In this document: positions 1 through 11,330 of the stretch, piece by piece
How positions within the stretch are numbered: position 1 is the first letter of the stretch
Layout of the letters: each line of letters starts with the position of its first letter
Origin: Arachis hypogaea
Lineage: Eukaryota > Streptophyta > Magnoliopsida > Fabales > Fabaceae
Length of the DNA: 64,000 bases
NCBI RefSeq assembly: GCF_003086295.3
Contig: NC_092050.1
Span: 156,122,699 to 156,186,698, forward strand
Direction: 5' to 3'
Position numbers and translations under genes: made by a program
Notes under the pieces: generated by a model
Databases searched by the model: none
The model's input: only the letters and a program-made list of their open reading frames with translations
What the model was told of the DNA's origin: nothing

Positions 1-696
1 CCAAACTTCCGACGCGCATAACTTTTTCATTTTAAAACATTTTTCCTCCGTTCTTTGAATGGCGTAAACTTCACGGACATAATTTTTATATGAGATAAAT
101 TTAAAACAATTTGGGAGTTTGGAAGCCGAAGTTCGGCCAAAAATTAATTTTCACAAAAACCTTCCAACCTCTATTTCATTGATTTACCATTCAAATATCA
201 ACCATTCCACACTTAAAATCAATCCTAAAATATGCAATATCACAGCAACATAATTCTACACCCTTCCATCATCCATCATACATCAACATTATACAATTTC
301 ACATCTAAATTCTTTAAATAATAAGACTATGAGCAATCCACCAATTATGCCCAAAAAACCTTACCAGCAAATCAATCATTATTCAAACACCACTTTAGCA
401 TTCAAATTCCAGCATAACCATAATAACCAACAAATACTCAATCCATATCATCAACCATTATCACAAACACTAACATTCAACATGCTTAATCGTTCCAACT
501 TATCCTATGGTCCTCTAGCCTAAGTTTTCACAGAACATTATATATTAAATACGGAAAACCTAAATCATACCTTGACCGATTTTTACGTATTACCTAAGAC
601 AACCCACTAATGCACCGAACACAGTCCCAAGAGGTCCAAAATCACCAAGGCAACATCATCCAACCTCCACCAAGTTCCAAAGCTCAAAATTCAAGC

Positions 697-778
<82 letters not shown>

Positions 779-1400
779 ACCTAAATTCACATATATCACA
801 CACATATACTCAAATTCAATATCCAATGCACCAATTCAAGAAATTAGCTAGAGTTCTAGTATCCTCACCTTACCCAAGCGTCATATAAGTAAGATTGAAT
901 GTTTTCTTCAAACTGATTAGGTCCTATAACATCAAGGAAGCAAAATCTCACCACCACTTTAATGAATTTTGAAAATAGAAAGGGGTAGAGCAATTGGGGT
1001 GATAGAGTGGCTTACTTATGAAATTGTTCTGATGGATTCGTAGAGCTCGACGCGGTGGACGTGTAGCCGCAAACGATACGGCAATCGGAGTTCGGAGTGA
1101 GATAATTATGCGGTGGATTAATTATGGTGTTAGGTTACGTTTTCTTCTCCCCCACCTTAAACATGGCTTTAGCGTTCTTGGCTAAAAGGAAGAAGAGAAG
1201 TGGCTCTTCTAATGTATAGTTGGACTGATGGGTCAGTTTAGTCCGTTCGGTCTAATTTTGAGCCAAATTCTTTAAAATTGGTATCAAAATTTTTGTTTTA
1301 ATTAGATCTATCTTATTTTACTATAAAATTTACATTTCTAATCTCCTTTATTAAAATTAATTTATTGATTAATTATTTGCTAATTTTATAGAATTTACAC
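1..1400 (+). mobile_element. Truncated LTR-like repeat, same family as 58-63 kb
   Basis: The window opens inside a repeat. The segment around 1015-1110, with its short GC-richer run on TAGCCGC and CGGAG, matches 62460-62560. The part near 1230-1290 (an 'our family name' pattern of GGTC...TTTAAAATT) matches 62690-62750. The first 150 bases resemble the reverse complement of about 59560-59720. Left end lies outside the window; the right end fades into AT-rich DNA and is approximate. No coding region is visible. Confidence 0.5.
700..770. repeat. (AT)n microsatellite, about 35 units
   Basis: Uninterrupted AT dinucleotides ending in GTGTGTG. It lies inside the LTR-like repeat. Length is likely polymorphic and prone to assembly error. 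Confidence 0.95.
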
Positions 1401-2794
1401 TATATATATAGTTTTACCTTCACAATACAATTCACTTCGATTCAATCAATTAATTAACATACAATAAAATTTTTTTCATCTTTTCTTATCTTTTTCTATT
1501 CTTTCACAATTATATCAAGAACAATTATTATATAATTAAAGTAACAAAAGTATAGATAAATTAATAATTAAAAAAAATAAAGAAATTATAATTTCTTACT
1601 TAGAGAAATCAATAATTCACCAATTTGACGTGCAAAAGTTTTATATTTAAAATAGAGCTTATTTTTCTAGTTGTAGTTTTCTTTTGTTAATTAAATTTTG
1701 TGAATTTTTTGCTCAAACTTTTTATTGGCATTAACTTAATAGGTTGTCTAAACTAACTAATTTTAGTAAGAGATTAGCTTTTACTGTTTTTATGATCTAT
1801 TAAAGTAAAAAAATTGAATAATAAAAAAATATTTAATATACAAACACTAATATTTAAATAATTAAAAAATTACTATTTATTCCTAAGACGTAAGTTAATT
1901 TTGTTATTACAGAGTATGACAAATTTTTAACATAATATTTTAAATAAAATAAAAATAAAAGTTTTTAAAAAAATCTTCAAAATGTGCACTATTTTTTACC
2001 CATACAATAAATTGGAATACTAAAATACTAAAGAATCTAAAATATAGGTATATAACTAAATATTTTAACTTGCTAGAAATTTGGACTAATGTACCACATA
2101 AACTCTCTTTTTATGCCATCAATTCTCTCAAATTATCCATATAAACTCCTCTTTTATGCCACCAATTCTTGTCAAATTATTTATATAAACAATAGTCAAT
2201 AACATAAAAAATAAAAAATAAAAAAAATTAATCACAATAGCACCCAAAAAAAAAGTAATTCTAAACTTATTTTAGACAAATAAAAAATAAAGATTTTATA
2301 TACAGTAGAGTAAAAAATAAAAATTTTATAAATTACATGTAAAATATCAAAGACAATAAAAATATAAAAGAAAATAAAAAATAAAAATATAAAAAATATT
2401 ATTATTTTTTATTTTTTTGGTAATATTTATTACGTTTTTATTGAAAGGAATGAAAGATTTAAAAGCCAAAATAAAAATACTAAATATAATTTAGTAGAAT
2501 AAGTAAAAAATTGTAATTAGTAAAAAAAATTTAAATAAAATAATTCGAACAAAATTTTATATATAGAATTCAATTTTTTATATAAAAAAGGCCTTGATCT
2601 TTCCTTTTAGGAAATTTTTTTATCAAAACTTAGATTGAAAAAAAAAAGTCATATAAATACTCCAAGGAAAAAAACCCAGAAGATAAAGAAATGATGAAAT
2701 ATTTATATTTCATTAAAATATTTATGCATAAGTAATATTTGGTAAATATTTCATTTAAAATGATAGTTTCCTTTTATAGTAATATTTGTTTTAA
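1401..2794. other. AT-rich spacer without visible genes
   Basis: Long A and T runs, no ORF of note in either strand, no recognisable transposon ends. Confidence 0.6.
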
Positions 2795-3165
2795 TTTTAT
2801 GTAATTGATTAAAATAATTATGCATTCGTACAATAGTAGTATAATAGGATTAATCTATTTTATAATAAAAAATATTTTTAATTAATAATATATTAATTTG
2901 ATTATCTATTTTAAAAACAAATAATTATAATCATGCATGCATGATTGGTGTTTAATATTAATAATATATGATAATTTTTTTATATTAATATTTCTTAACA
3001 TAAGTATTACGCAATTGATTAAAATAACTATGTATTCATATAGTAGTAGTATAATAAAATTGATCTACTTTAAAATAAAAAAAAAAAAATTAATTGAGAT
3101 ATATGAATTTGATTATCTATCCATTTTAAGAATAAATAATTAGAATCATGCATTATTGATGTATA
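2795..3165. repeat. Diverged tandem duplication, period about 210 bp
   Basis: The block starting near 2803 (AATTGATTAAAATAA, then a TAGTAGTATAATA motif, TTTGATTATCTAT, and AATCATGCAT) recurs in the same order from about 3013. Divergence is high enough that the duplication must be old. No coding content. Confidence 0.7.
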
Positions 3166-3970
3166 AATAGATAAAGAAAACGTTAAGCAGAGGATATTTT
3201 TACTAATTAATAAAAAAATATTTAATTTGAAAACTTACTATCCTGATATGATCTGTGATAGAAATTGGGAATTGGTTTCTTTTTTATTGATGAAATTAAA
3301 TCAACTTGGCCAGGCATTGTTGAGACTTGAGATACAATAGCCCTATATTGCAACACAATTAGGAAAATATGGTTCAGGACGATTGGCTCTAAATTCAGGA
3401 AATATGTCCAACATTTCGAGGAATATTGGCCCTATATTTATGTAAGATTTTAGGATAAAAATAGTTAATGAAAACATTGAGAATTTTACTTATAAATAAG
3501 CCAATTTCACTTAAGTCAAATTAGTAAGTATATAAATGCTAAATATTGGTGAATTAGTTTTAAAAAATGGTATATATAATAAAGTTTTCACTGTCTCGTT
3601 CTCAATAAAATTTAATAATTATATACAATTAAAAAGATACACTTAATTTAAGATAACGAGAGTGATACATAAAAAAGTTAAAAAATTTTAAATTTAACAT
3701 ATGTAATGATAAATATAGTTTTAGTTTAATTATAAATATATATACCAATAAAATATTATTGGACTATTAAAATAATTTGATTTTTGTAATTATTATTAAC
3801 TTTAAATGCCATATATTGTTATCATAATAATAATAATAGCATATAAACTTTACACTTCTATAATGATTATTGAAGTATTCCAATGATCTTAATGCATCAA
3901 ACTTAATTTTATATTATCAAGTAGAGAAATTCTCCACATACAAGCATTTTTTCATACAAGTCTTTACAAG

Positions 3971-4200
3971 TGTACATTCTTCTTCTTCTTGCGCACGTTC
4001 TTTTTCCTTTTCCTCTTCTTCTTCTTCTTCTTTTCTTTCGTTTCTTACCTTCTCTTTCTCATTCTTCTTCTTCTTGCTGCACCTTCTTCTTCTTCCTCTT
4101 CCTCTTCTTCTTCTTCTTTTCTTTGGTTTCTTGCTTTCTCTTTCTCTTTCTTCTTCTTCTTGCTGCACGTTCTTCTTCCTCTTCCTGTTCTTCTTCTTTA
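3971..4200. repeat. Pyrimidine-rich minisatellite, about 85 bp x 3
   Basis: CTT/CTTC-rich DNA with three copies of a roughly 85-bp unit, marked by GCGCAC at 3991 and GCTGCAC at about 4076 and 4162. The long open frames over it in several phases are low-complexity (Ser/Phe/Leu or Glu/Lys/Arg) and are not genes. A purine-rich block follows at 4283-4330 and could pair with it. Confidence 0.85.
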
Positions 4201-4362
4201 TTTACGTGCTTTTCTCTCTGTTTTCTTTCTTCGTTATTCTCGATTTCCATTGTTTTTTGACATCAAACTCTGAAATCGTTTTTGAAGAAGAAGAAGCAGC
4301 AGAAAATGAGGAGGAGAAAGAAAAAGAGTTCTGAATTATGCATAAGGTGTACTTCAACGAAT

Positions 4363-4490
4363 TTTGGGTGTATTTTTATAATCTTTTGGGTGTATTTCTG
4401 TAATCGTTTGGGTGAATTTCTGTAACCGTTTGGGTGTATTTCTGTAATCGTTGGGGTGTATTTATGTTATCGTTTGGATGTATTTCTGAA
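4363..4490. repeat. 22-bp minisatellite, about 6 copies
   Basis: Imperfect tandem copies of TTTGGGTGTATTTCTGTAAT plus CG, with a few substitutions per copy. The spacing is constant and there are no unique spacers between units. Confidence 0.85.
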
Positions 4491-4794
4491 GTTCCATTAT
4501 CTTCAAATTTGGCAAGAAAATCGTTTTCATGGAGGAGGAAGAAGAAGAGTCGTTCATAATACATGGTGAGTAGCGCGCTTTGGAAACAGGAAGTTGTTGA
4601 ATAACGTGCGTTTTATTTACCCTTGAATGTGGAATTGTGTAATGCATTAATTAAGTGTAATGTGCGTGTTTTATTGGACTTGTAAGACTTATAAGCCAAA
4701 AAGACTTGTATGTGTAGCAGACCTCTATCAAGTATCGTTTAATTTAGTCCAATTTTCTCTACATATTCTAAAAAGTTGGCAACTCATGCTACTT

Positions 4795-5400
4795 CTAATA
4801 ATAATTTATATTGTCCGTTACTTCAGAATTTACTAACATGCTATTTTTTGTGAGAAAAATATTTTTTTTAATATGTATAAGAAATAGGTCAATGGCTTCT
4901 TTTCCCATCTCATGAATAGCATAACTATTTATCATGAAAGACCAAACAATTAAATCTTTATTTAGTGCTTTTTTTAATACTTCTCTAGCTTTCTTGAATC
5001 TTGATGCTTCCACACATAGAGTACATGTGTATGAGAAATGTTTAAATTTGTAAATCATATTCCAATCCATTTAGAGAAATATAATTTCCCATCTCTTGTG
5101 CTATGCTAATTGATCGTATATCAGCACAAGCTGATAAAACAGTGGCAACGGTTGGTCCATTTGATCTAAAATTTGTTCGTACAAGCCTTCTAAACAAATT
5201 TAATGTTTCTAATGGGTGATCATCCTGCAATCATTGATGTCCTTGAGAAAATGTTCTTTTTAATAAAATCAAATTAAATATCCTTCTAGTAGATACAAGT
5301 TTAATAGCAAAATAAATATTCATTTTGCATACATAGTTATTAGCAAATTTTGAATGGACTCCTCTTTATCGCATCCGCATCTGAGTACAAAAGTAACTTG
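4795..5400 (-). pseudogene. PPR-protein gene relic (copy 1)
   Basis: Minus-strand fragments read as pentatricopeptide repeats: ...DHPLETLNLFRRLVRTNF..., TVATVLSACADI, and further on IVWSFMINSYAIHEMGKEA. The pattern of a variable helix pair with 'VLSAC' spacing fits a PLS-class plant PPR protein, a family that binds organellar RNA. The frame shifts between about 5050 and 5230 and again upstream near 5260. No start, no organelle-targeting segment and only two or three repeats remain, where a full protein has ten or more. It sits just 3' of an F-box relic in the same orientation, a pairing repeated at 25-27, 40.6-42.5 and 47.3-47.8 kb. Confidence 0.7.
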
Positions 5401-5734
5401 AGAATACACAAATGGAAGTTTGAATAATGGGAATTATCCAATTTGTTTTTATTAATACTTTAGATATCTAAAATTGATACGTGTGATATAATTTATTATT
5501 TTTTAATACCAAAAATCCTCTTTTTTAAAATATGAAATATAATTGACTATTTTAAAATATTAGAATGTAATACAAATTAACTTATTAAATTAATTTCAAC
5601 TATCAATATGAATATTAAAATTAGTTTACAAAATATCTTTTTAAATTGACTATTTTCATATTTTATTTAACTACATCTTACATTTAAATTTGTATATTTA
5701 TTAATCAATTAATTTCTTTCGAAAAAAGGAAGCT

Positions 5735-7275
5735 TTCTTTATAAATTCATGTACTAAATATCCTTATTTTGATATTAATATTGTGAATTACTTTGCCCGG
5801 AATGACATCAAAAGAAGCCAATTCATCACCGTTGATATAAAAGATTACATCACATTTATTCCCCATTCTGAATGCACAATATTTTGGAAAAGGTCCAAAT
5901 CTAAATGCGAAAAGCTTCACCCAAGATTTCTTCACACCAACTTCACCCAAAATGGATATTTCAATGCGACTATTCTTAGTAAAAGAGGAAATTAGAGTAA
6001 CAGATTCGTTGAGCACTACCAAAGTTCTAGTAGAACTATCATCATTTTCTTGTAGCCAAACAATTGATGTGGTTCGAAACGTTTCAGTGCTGAGATTAAA
6101 TGACACAAGTACTTGTTTTTCGAGTCGATTAATAGCAAACTTGCGACTCCACCAGTGGCATACTGAGGGGCGAAACTTAGTTTAGACAAGGGGAGGAACA
6201 TGGCCCCCCAAACTTTTTATAAAAATATTAGTAGTACTTTTTCAAAACATAAAAAATAATTCAATTGACTTAAATACTTTACTATGACTTAAAATACCCA
6301 ATAAGTTCAATAAGCAACACTCTCTCTATCTTTAAGTTTAAATATAAAAAATTAGAAATTTTTTATTTATTTAATTTAATATTATTTTATATTTTACTGT
6401 TTATTTAATTTAATTTTTTATATGATAAAAAAATAAAATATTCAATAAGTATTAATATTATTGTATTTGTATAAATTGATAAAAAAAATTCAATAAATAT
6501 TATAAATTTTAATATTTATCCTTGTAACTTCTTCTTTACATATTTTACAGGATATATATTCAAATTTTATATAAAATAATAATAAAAAATTAAAGAATTG
6601 ATGCATTTTTTAAGAGGAAGGCTAATATTTAAGAAGGAGAACATATAACTTTTACAATATCAACACCTATAGATAGTTCTTCTACTTTAATGAATCACGA
6701 AAAAAGTGAGATACAACCTTTAAAAGTTCAAAAAGTTACATATGATGAGTTTAACCTTAATTTTTTGGAAGGAGACCCTGGAAAACGGCTTTAAATTTGG
6801 CAATATCACCCAAATCAGAGAGATGAGATTAGACGAGCTTATCTTAAATGGGTCCATATCAAAAGCATCTTGACAATTATCCTCTATTTGGCCCCCAAAA
6901 TTTTGTTTCAAATTCCGCCACTGGCATACTCCATTCAAGTATGCTATAGAAGCTTTACTTACGTTTTCCGTTTTAGTCATTTCAACGTCAAGTTTCTTTC
7001 AACAATTACTTTTTATACTATAAATTTGCCAAATTGTTAGAACAGGCTCTTCTAATAACATTGGATCATAAATATAATATACACATTGAATCACTTTATA
7101 ATCATCATTTATCAAATCCATGAACATTTATATGCCGATGATAGCTGGGCTCATCATCAGTAATATCCGGAGGAATAATTTTACGCGTCAGTTTTGGAAT
7201 TCCAAAGTCCTATTATTACATTACGATCTAATTGTGCATAGTGACATATAATGCCATTGACACATTCTATTACAT
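5735..7275 (-). pseudogene. F-box gene relic (copy 1), split by a hAT insertion
   Basis: Minus-strand sequence encodes the C-terminal F-box-associated region seen intact at 41313-42467, for example SFNLSTETFRTTSIVWLQEN and MGNKCDVIFYI. A 758-bp element (6165-6922) interrupts the codons that encode the 'NGVCHWW' area. The 5' end is also lost: sequence equivalent to about 42134-42463 of the intact gene, which holds the F-box itself, is deleted near 7268. The 5' flank (7275-7700) still matches 42470-42890. The product cannot work as an SCF adaptor because the Skp1-binding segment is absent. Confidence 0.8.
6165..6922 (+). mobile_element. Non-autonomous hAT element with 8-bp target duplication
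   Basis: The intact F-box copy reads ...CAGTGGCATACTCC...; here GGCATACT occurs on both sides of the insert (6157-6164 and 6923-6930). The ends are imperfect inverted repeats, GAGGGGCGAAACT at left and, on the opposite strand, AGTGGCGGAATTTG at right. Plus-strand codons at about 6720-6905 read TYDEFNLNFLEGDPGKRL, stop, IWQYHPNQRDEIRRAYL. This is the N-terminal segment of the TTF-type/ZMYM1-like hAT transposases. A TAA stop at 6792-6794 and a one-base loss near 6850 break it, and the rest of the transposase is missing. Confidence 0.8.
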
Positions 7276-7846
7276 TGAAAAAAAAAATGTAAACAAACAG
7301 CGCATGGGGTCTTGTGCTTGTGTTGTGTCTTGCAAAATGTAATGAAAAATAAATTAAATTCCGACATACAAATTTAGAAAAATTTCAATAGTATTAGGTT
7401 TTTGTCGTTCTATTTGTTTCTTTCTAAATCAAGATCTCCAATATATAGGATTACACATTAAACCAATCACATTGATTGATTGAAAATATATATCACAAAT
7501 CTAAATAGAATAAAAAAAGAACCAACATAAATTGTAAGCACTTAAATTATATTCGCTATCACAAAGTCACCAAAAAAAAAAAATATTCGCTATCACAAAT
7601 ATAAATACACAATTATTACTGATTATCCTTACTTTATTCCTAAACCATATTAGATTCTACTAATTAAAAAACAATAAAGAATCTAAACTGAAAATAACTT
7701 AATTTAGGTTAATTATAGTATGAACTATGAAGATGTAAATTCATAAGTGAATATAGAGATTCGTTTTAAACCATAAAAATCATTACTTAACCTTACTTGT
7801 ATGTGTATAATATAGACATTCGGTTGCCCTTGCAATTCATCCATAC
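7276..7846. other. F-box 5' flank remnant, no gene
   Basis: Up to about 7700 this is the diverged counterpart of 42470-42890, upstream of the intact F-box gene. The rest is AT-rich with no visible coding sequence. Confidence 0.6.
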
Positions 7847-7932
7847 AATGCAGGGGATTTTTATTTTAATAAATAAATTAATTATAATAATTACTGAAAT
7901 AAATAATTTAAAAAATATTTATCGAAATAAAT

Positions 7933-9705
7933 ACTTTTCTCTTATTTTATTTTTTTTTAAAGATAAATATTATTTTATTAATATAAAATAAAAGTGTTTC
8001 CATAAGAAAATATAAAAGAATTGGGTATTTTCATTTATCACCAACTGTGACTGAAAGACTAAGAGCTTAAAGAAGAGTAAAGTAAGAGTAAAGAAAATTA
8101 GTAGCATCTATCAAGTATGGCACACGAGTTCACGCACTAAATTGCTGGCTTCTTTCACTATCTCTGGTGCCGGGCTTATTACCTTCTCAAAAACACACCG
8201 ATTCTTCGCTTTCCAAGTGCTCCAACACAGCACCGCTATGAGGAGGGTCTTTTGTCTACCGTCGAATTGAGCCGCTGCCCAGGATAAGGCTCGTTGCCAC
8301 CAATTGAAAAAAATTTCTTCTTCTCTCATCCATAGGTCAGGGGTTATTAAGCTTAGGCTCCATATTATTGAAGACAGGGGGCATTGGAACAAAGCATGAG
8401 AAATTGATTCAGCCTTCAACATGCATCTTGGACAAGTGACAGGAGTGGATGCGAACCGGCTGTGAACTTGTTGCAACACCGGAAGCTTTTGATGAAGACT
8501 TTTCCATAGAAAAATCTTAATTTTATGTGGTAATTTCAACTCCCAAATGCTATTCCAAACTCTGTTGTGTATGTTCTGGGGCCTCAATAAAGTAGGAGAA
8601 TGAAAGAATCCATAAACAATTTTGTATCCTGACCCAACTTCATATATACCAGATTTTGTCCAGCACCAATTAACTTCATCCTCCTCCTCTGTTGGTTTGA
8701 TTGAAAAATTTTTATTGCATATATCAATTGAAAAAATCGACTCAATCAGATTTCTATTCCAGCTTCTATCAGGATTTAGTAACGCACTAACGTAATACAC
8801 TTGCAGATTTGGCAGGATTGTGAGTGCATTTTGAGGGACATTAAGGAGAACTGGTGGTGGGAACCAGGGGTCATGGAAGATGCGAACATTAGTGCCGGAG
8901 CCTATTTTTCATAACAAGCCTTTCTCGATCACCTTGCGCCTTTCAAGAACACTTCTCCAACCCCACGACGGTACTCTTCCTATCTCTGCGTAGGAAATCT
9001 GTATATATGAAATATTTAGCTTTGAGCATTCTTGATATAGTAGAATTAGGGTATTTCATTAGACGCCAACATTGCTTGCCCAATAAAGCTAAATTTTGCG
9101 CCCTTAGATCCTTGATCCCCAGCCCTCCATCTTTCTTTGATCTCGTCATTGTGTCCCATTTAATCCAAACCATTTTTCGTTCTGCGCCTTTTTGACCCCA
9201 CCAAAATTGCGAGAGCATGCTATGAATCTCAGTCAACAGCGTGTCTGGGAACTTAAAACAAGAGAGTGTATAAATAGGAATCGCCTCCCCCACTGCTCTC
9301 AATAGCGTGTGCCACCTGATGACAATAGACTTATTTTCCAACCCATAATCCTCTTCTGAACTTTATCCTTGATAGCTCCAAAGGTTGCTTTCTTTGATTT
9401 TTAAACTATAGAGGGCAGTCCCAGGTATTTGTCTTGTGCTCCGATATGTTCAATATTTAGTGTCTGAGCAACTGCTAGTCTTGTGTTCTGAGGTGTGTTG
9501 TGACTGAAAAAGATAGCCGACTTATTCAAATTGACTTTTTGCCCACTAAAACCCTCATAGGTCTCTAGTAATTCTAGAATGCTTTGGCTTGTATTAGGTG
9601 CGCTCTTGCAAAAAAGGATTGAATCATCAGCAAATAAAATGTGATTAACTGTTTGGCATCTCCGATTAACTTGAACTCCTTGAATTAATATGTTTTGCTC
9701 TTTGT
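7933..9705 (-). mobile_element. 5'-truncated LINE inside the TIR element
   Basis: Non-LTR retrotransposon sequence on the minus strand. Order from its 5' side: reverse-transcriptase motif C (NHILFADDSILFCKS, about 9600-9650), RT thumb/connection (MLSQFWWGQK, GGLGIKDLRAQNLALLGKQ), and the zf-RVT domain (LPHKIKIFLWKSLHQKLPV, CPRCMLKAESISHALFQCP). It lacks the endonuclease and most of the RT palm, so truncation is typical of incomplete reverse transcription. Edges are inferred from where the inverted-repeat arms resume. Confidence 0.8.
8111..9690 (-). pseudogene. LINE ORF2 fragment (RT C-terminus, zf-RVT)
   Basis: Three open blocks (9401-9690, 8943-9341 and 8111-8800) are in shifted frames with stops between them. 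Residues recognisable as RT motif C (FADD), the GGLGI connection motif and a Cys-x2-Cys...His...Cys zf-RVT segment are present. The C-terminal RNase H region that many plant LINEs carry is cut short at EIVKEASNLVRELV. Inactive relic; plant L1-like clade by motif style. Confidence 0.8.
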
Positions 9706-10422
9706 ATATATTTTGTTTACAGTGTATATAAAATATGTGTAGTTTTTCAATTTTCATATATCTACTGTAAACGAGATACATGTAAATGTAAACGAGATAT
9801 ATGTATTTATAAAAAATTATATATAATTTTTAAAAATAATAAAAAATATTAATGATTTAAATTGAACCAAATTCATAGAAATGGAATGTTTCAAATAGTA
9901 GAAAAGATAGACGATTTTAAATAATAAAAAAGATATACGGTATATTTTAAATAATAGCAAAGATGGAACAAATTTACTTTTTTTTATGGTGACGGAACAA
10001 ATTTACTTTGAAATAAACACGTTATTTCAAATACACAGTCCATTAAGTGCACAGTTAAACTGTCCTTTATTAATACAGTAACCTTCAGCGAGACTTTTAT
10101 TCATTAATGGAAATTATTCAATCAATCAATCCATCTCCGTCGAGTTTTTTAATTTCTGGGATAAGGTTATTTAAATTATATTTTAAATTTTTATGTACTC
10201 TCATACAACAAACGAAATTTTTATGTACTCCCATACAACAAACAAAATTTTAAACTTTTATATAAATCCTGACTTTTATATTAATCGTGTTAATAGTGGA
10301 CAGTTAATATTGCACTTATTTCAACTGTTAGGAAAGTAAACGTGTTAATAGTGGATAATTGGACCGTTCTTTCTTATTATTTAAAATGGATTGTTTTCCC
10401 TATTATTTAAAAAGAGAAAGTA

Positions 10423-10609
10423 TAGGGAGCCAATGACTTAAGCGTACAATATGTATAATGGAGGTTTAGAAAGTATTAGAGATATGACCATTAGTGTTAC
10501 ATTGTCTTTATCAGGTTACACTTTTGGGAGGAGTGATTTCATGACATGGTATTAGAGTTTTAGATTTGAATCGTTCATCTTTGTGTACGTTTAGGCCATT
10601 GGCTCCCTA
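10423..10609. mobile_element. 187-bp MITE with 26-bp TIRs
   Basis: Starts TAGGGAGCCAATG and ends with the inverse, CATTGGCTCCCTA. Of the outer 26 bases, 23 match between the ends. The trinucleotide GTA abuts both ends and is a candidate 3-bp target duplication, which would fit PIF/Harbinger- or CACTA-like MITEs. It interrupts the interior of the long-TIR element, so it is the younger insertion. Confidence 0.75.
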
Positions 10610-11330
10610 GTACTTTATTTAAAATCGTTCATCTTTTCTATTATTAGAAACGTTATATTTTGAAGGGTTTCGTCCAATTTAAATCATTAATATTTTTTAT
10701 TATTTTTAAAAATTATATATAATTATTTATAAATACGTAATTAGTCGTTTAAGAGATAATCTCGTTTACAGTTAAACGAGATACATGCAAAATTATCTTA
10801 TTTACAGTGTAAACGAAATAAGTAAATAGTATTTATTTCGATAAATATTTTTTAAATTATTTATTTCGATAATTATTATAATTAATTTATTTATTAAAAT
10901 AAAAAATCCTGCAACACTTTATTTTCATAATAATAACTACATAAAGTTTGTATCTTTTCCTTCAAATTCCATTCCCATTTCAGAATTAATCCCACCCCAA
11001 ATGCCTCCTTCCATTTCATTTCATCATCAAGTTAAGGAACACTTCAACGGTCAAACAATGAATAAAGAATGATGAATCAAACAATCCAGAAGGAACAACA
11101 AAAAAGAGAGAAAATGCAGCTTTTAATTTTAGCATCCGATTCTTCAAAACAAATGTAAAATAAAGATTCCAATTTTAACTTCATCTCTCATCTGGGTCGT
11201 TCTCAATTTCCTCATCTGGGGTTCGTCTTCCTTTTCACCTCATTCCTCTCATTCTCTCGTATTCCATTTTTTTTTTAAATTGTCCTTATAGTTTTTCCAT
11301 CAATTGGGGTGTTGAAAGAAGGAAAAGAAA

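Larger units (their letters stand above)
7847..10912. mobile_element. Long terminal-inverted-repeat element, itself invaded
   Basis: 7847-7932 (starting TGCAGGGGATTTTTATT) is the near-exact inverse of about 10830-10912 (ending ATCCTGCA). A second inverted pair, 9765-9945 against 10625-10790, continues the same arms, including AAACGAGATACATG motifs. The left arm is split by LINE sequence (about 7933-9705), so the original arms were at least 250 bp. The interior holds no transposase. A target duplication is not clear. Superfamily unassigned; a foldback or MULE-like non-autonomous element is possible. Confidence 0.65.

Noticed and set aside
3870..4334. Overlapping Ser/Phe-rich and Glu/Lys-rich ORFs
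   Set aside because: Low-complexity readings of the CTT minisatellite on both strands.
4363..4490. CRISPR-like regular repeat
   Set aside because: The 22-bp units are directly adjacent with no unique spacers. It is a minisatellite in plant nuclear DNA.
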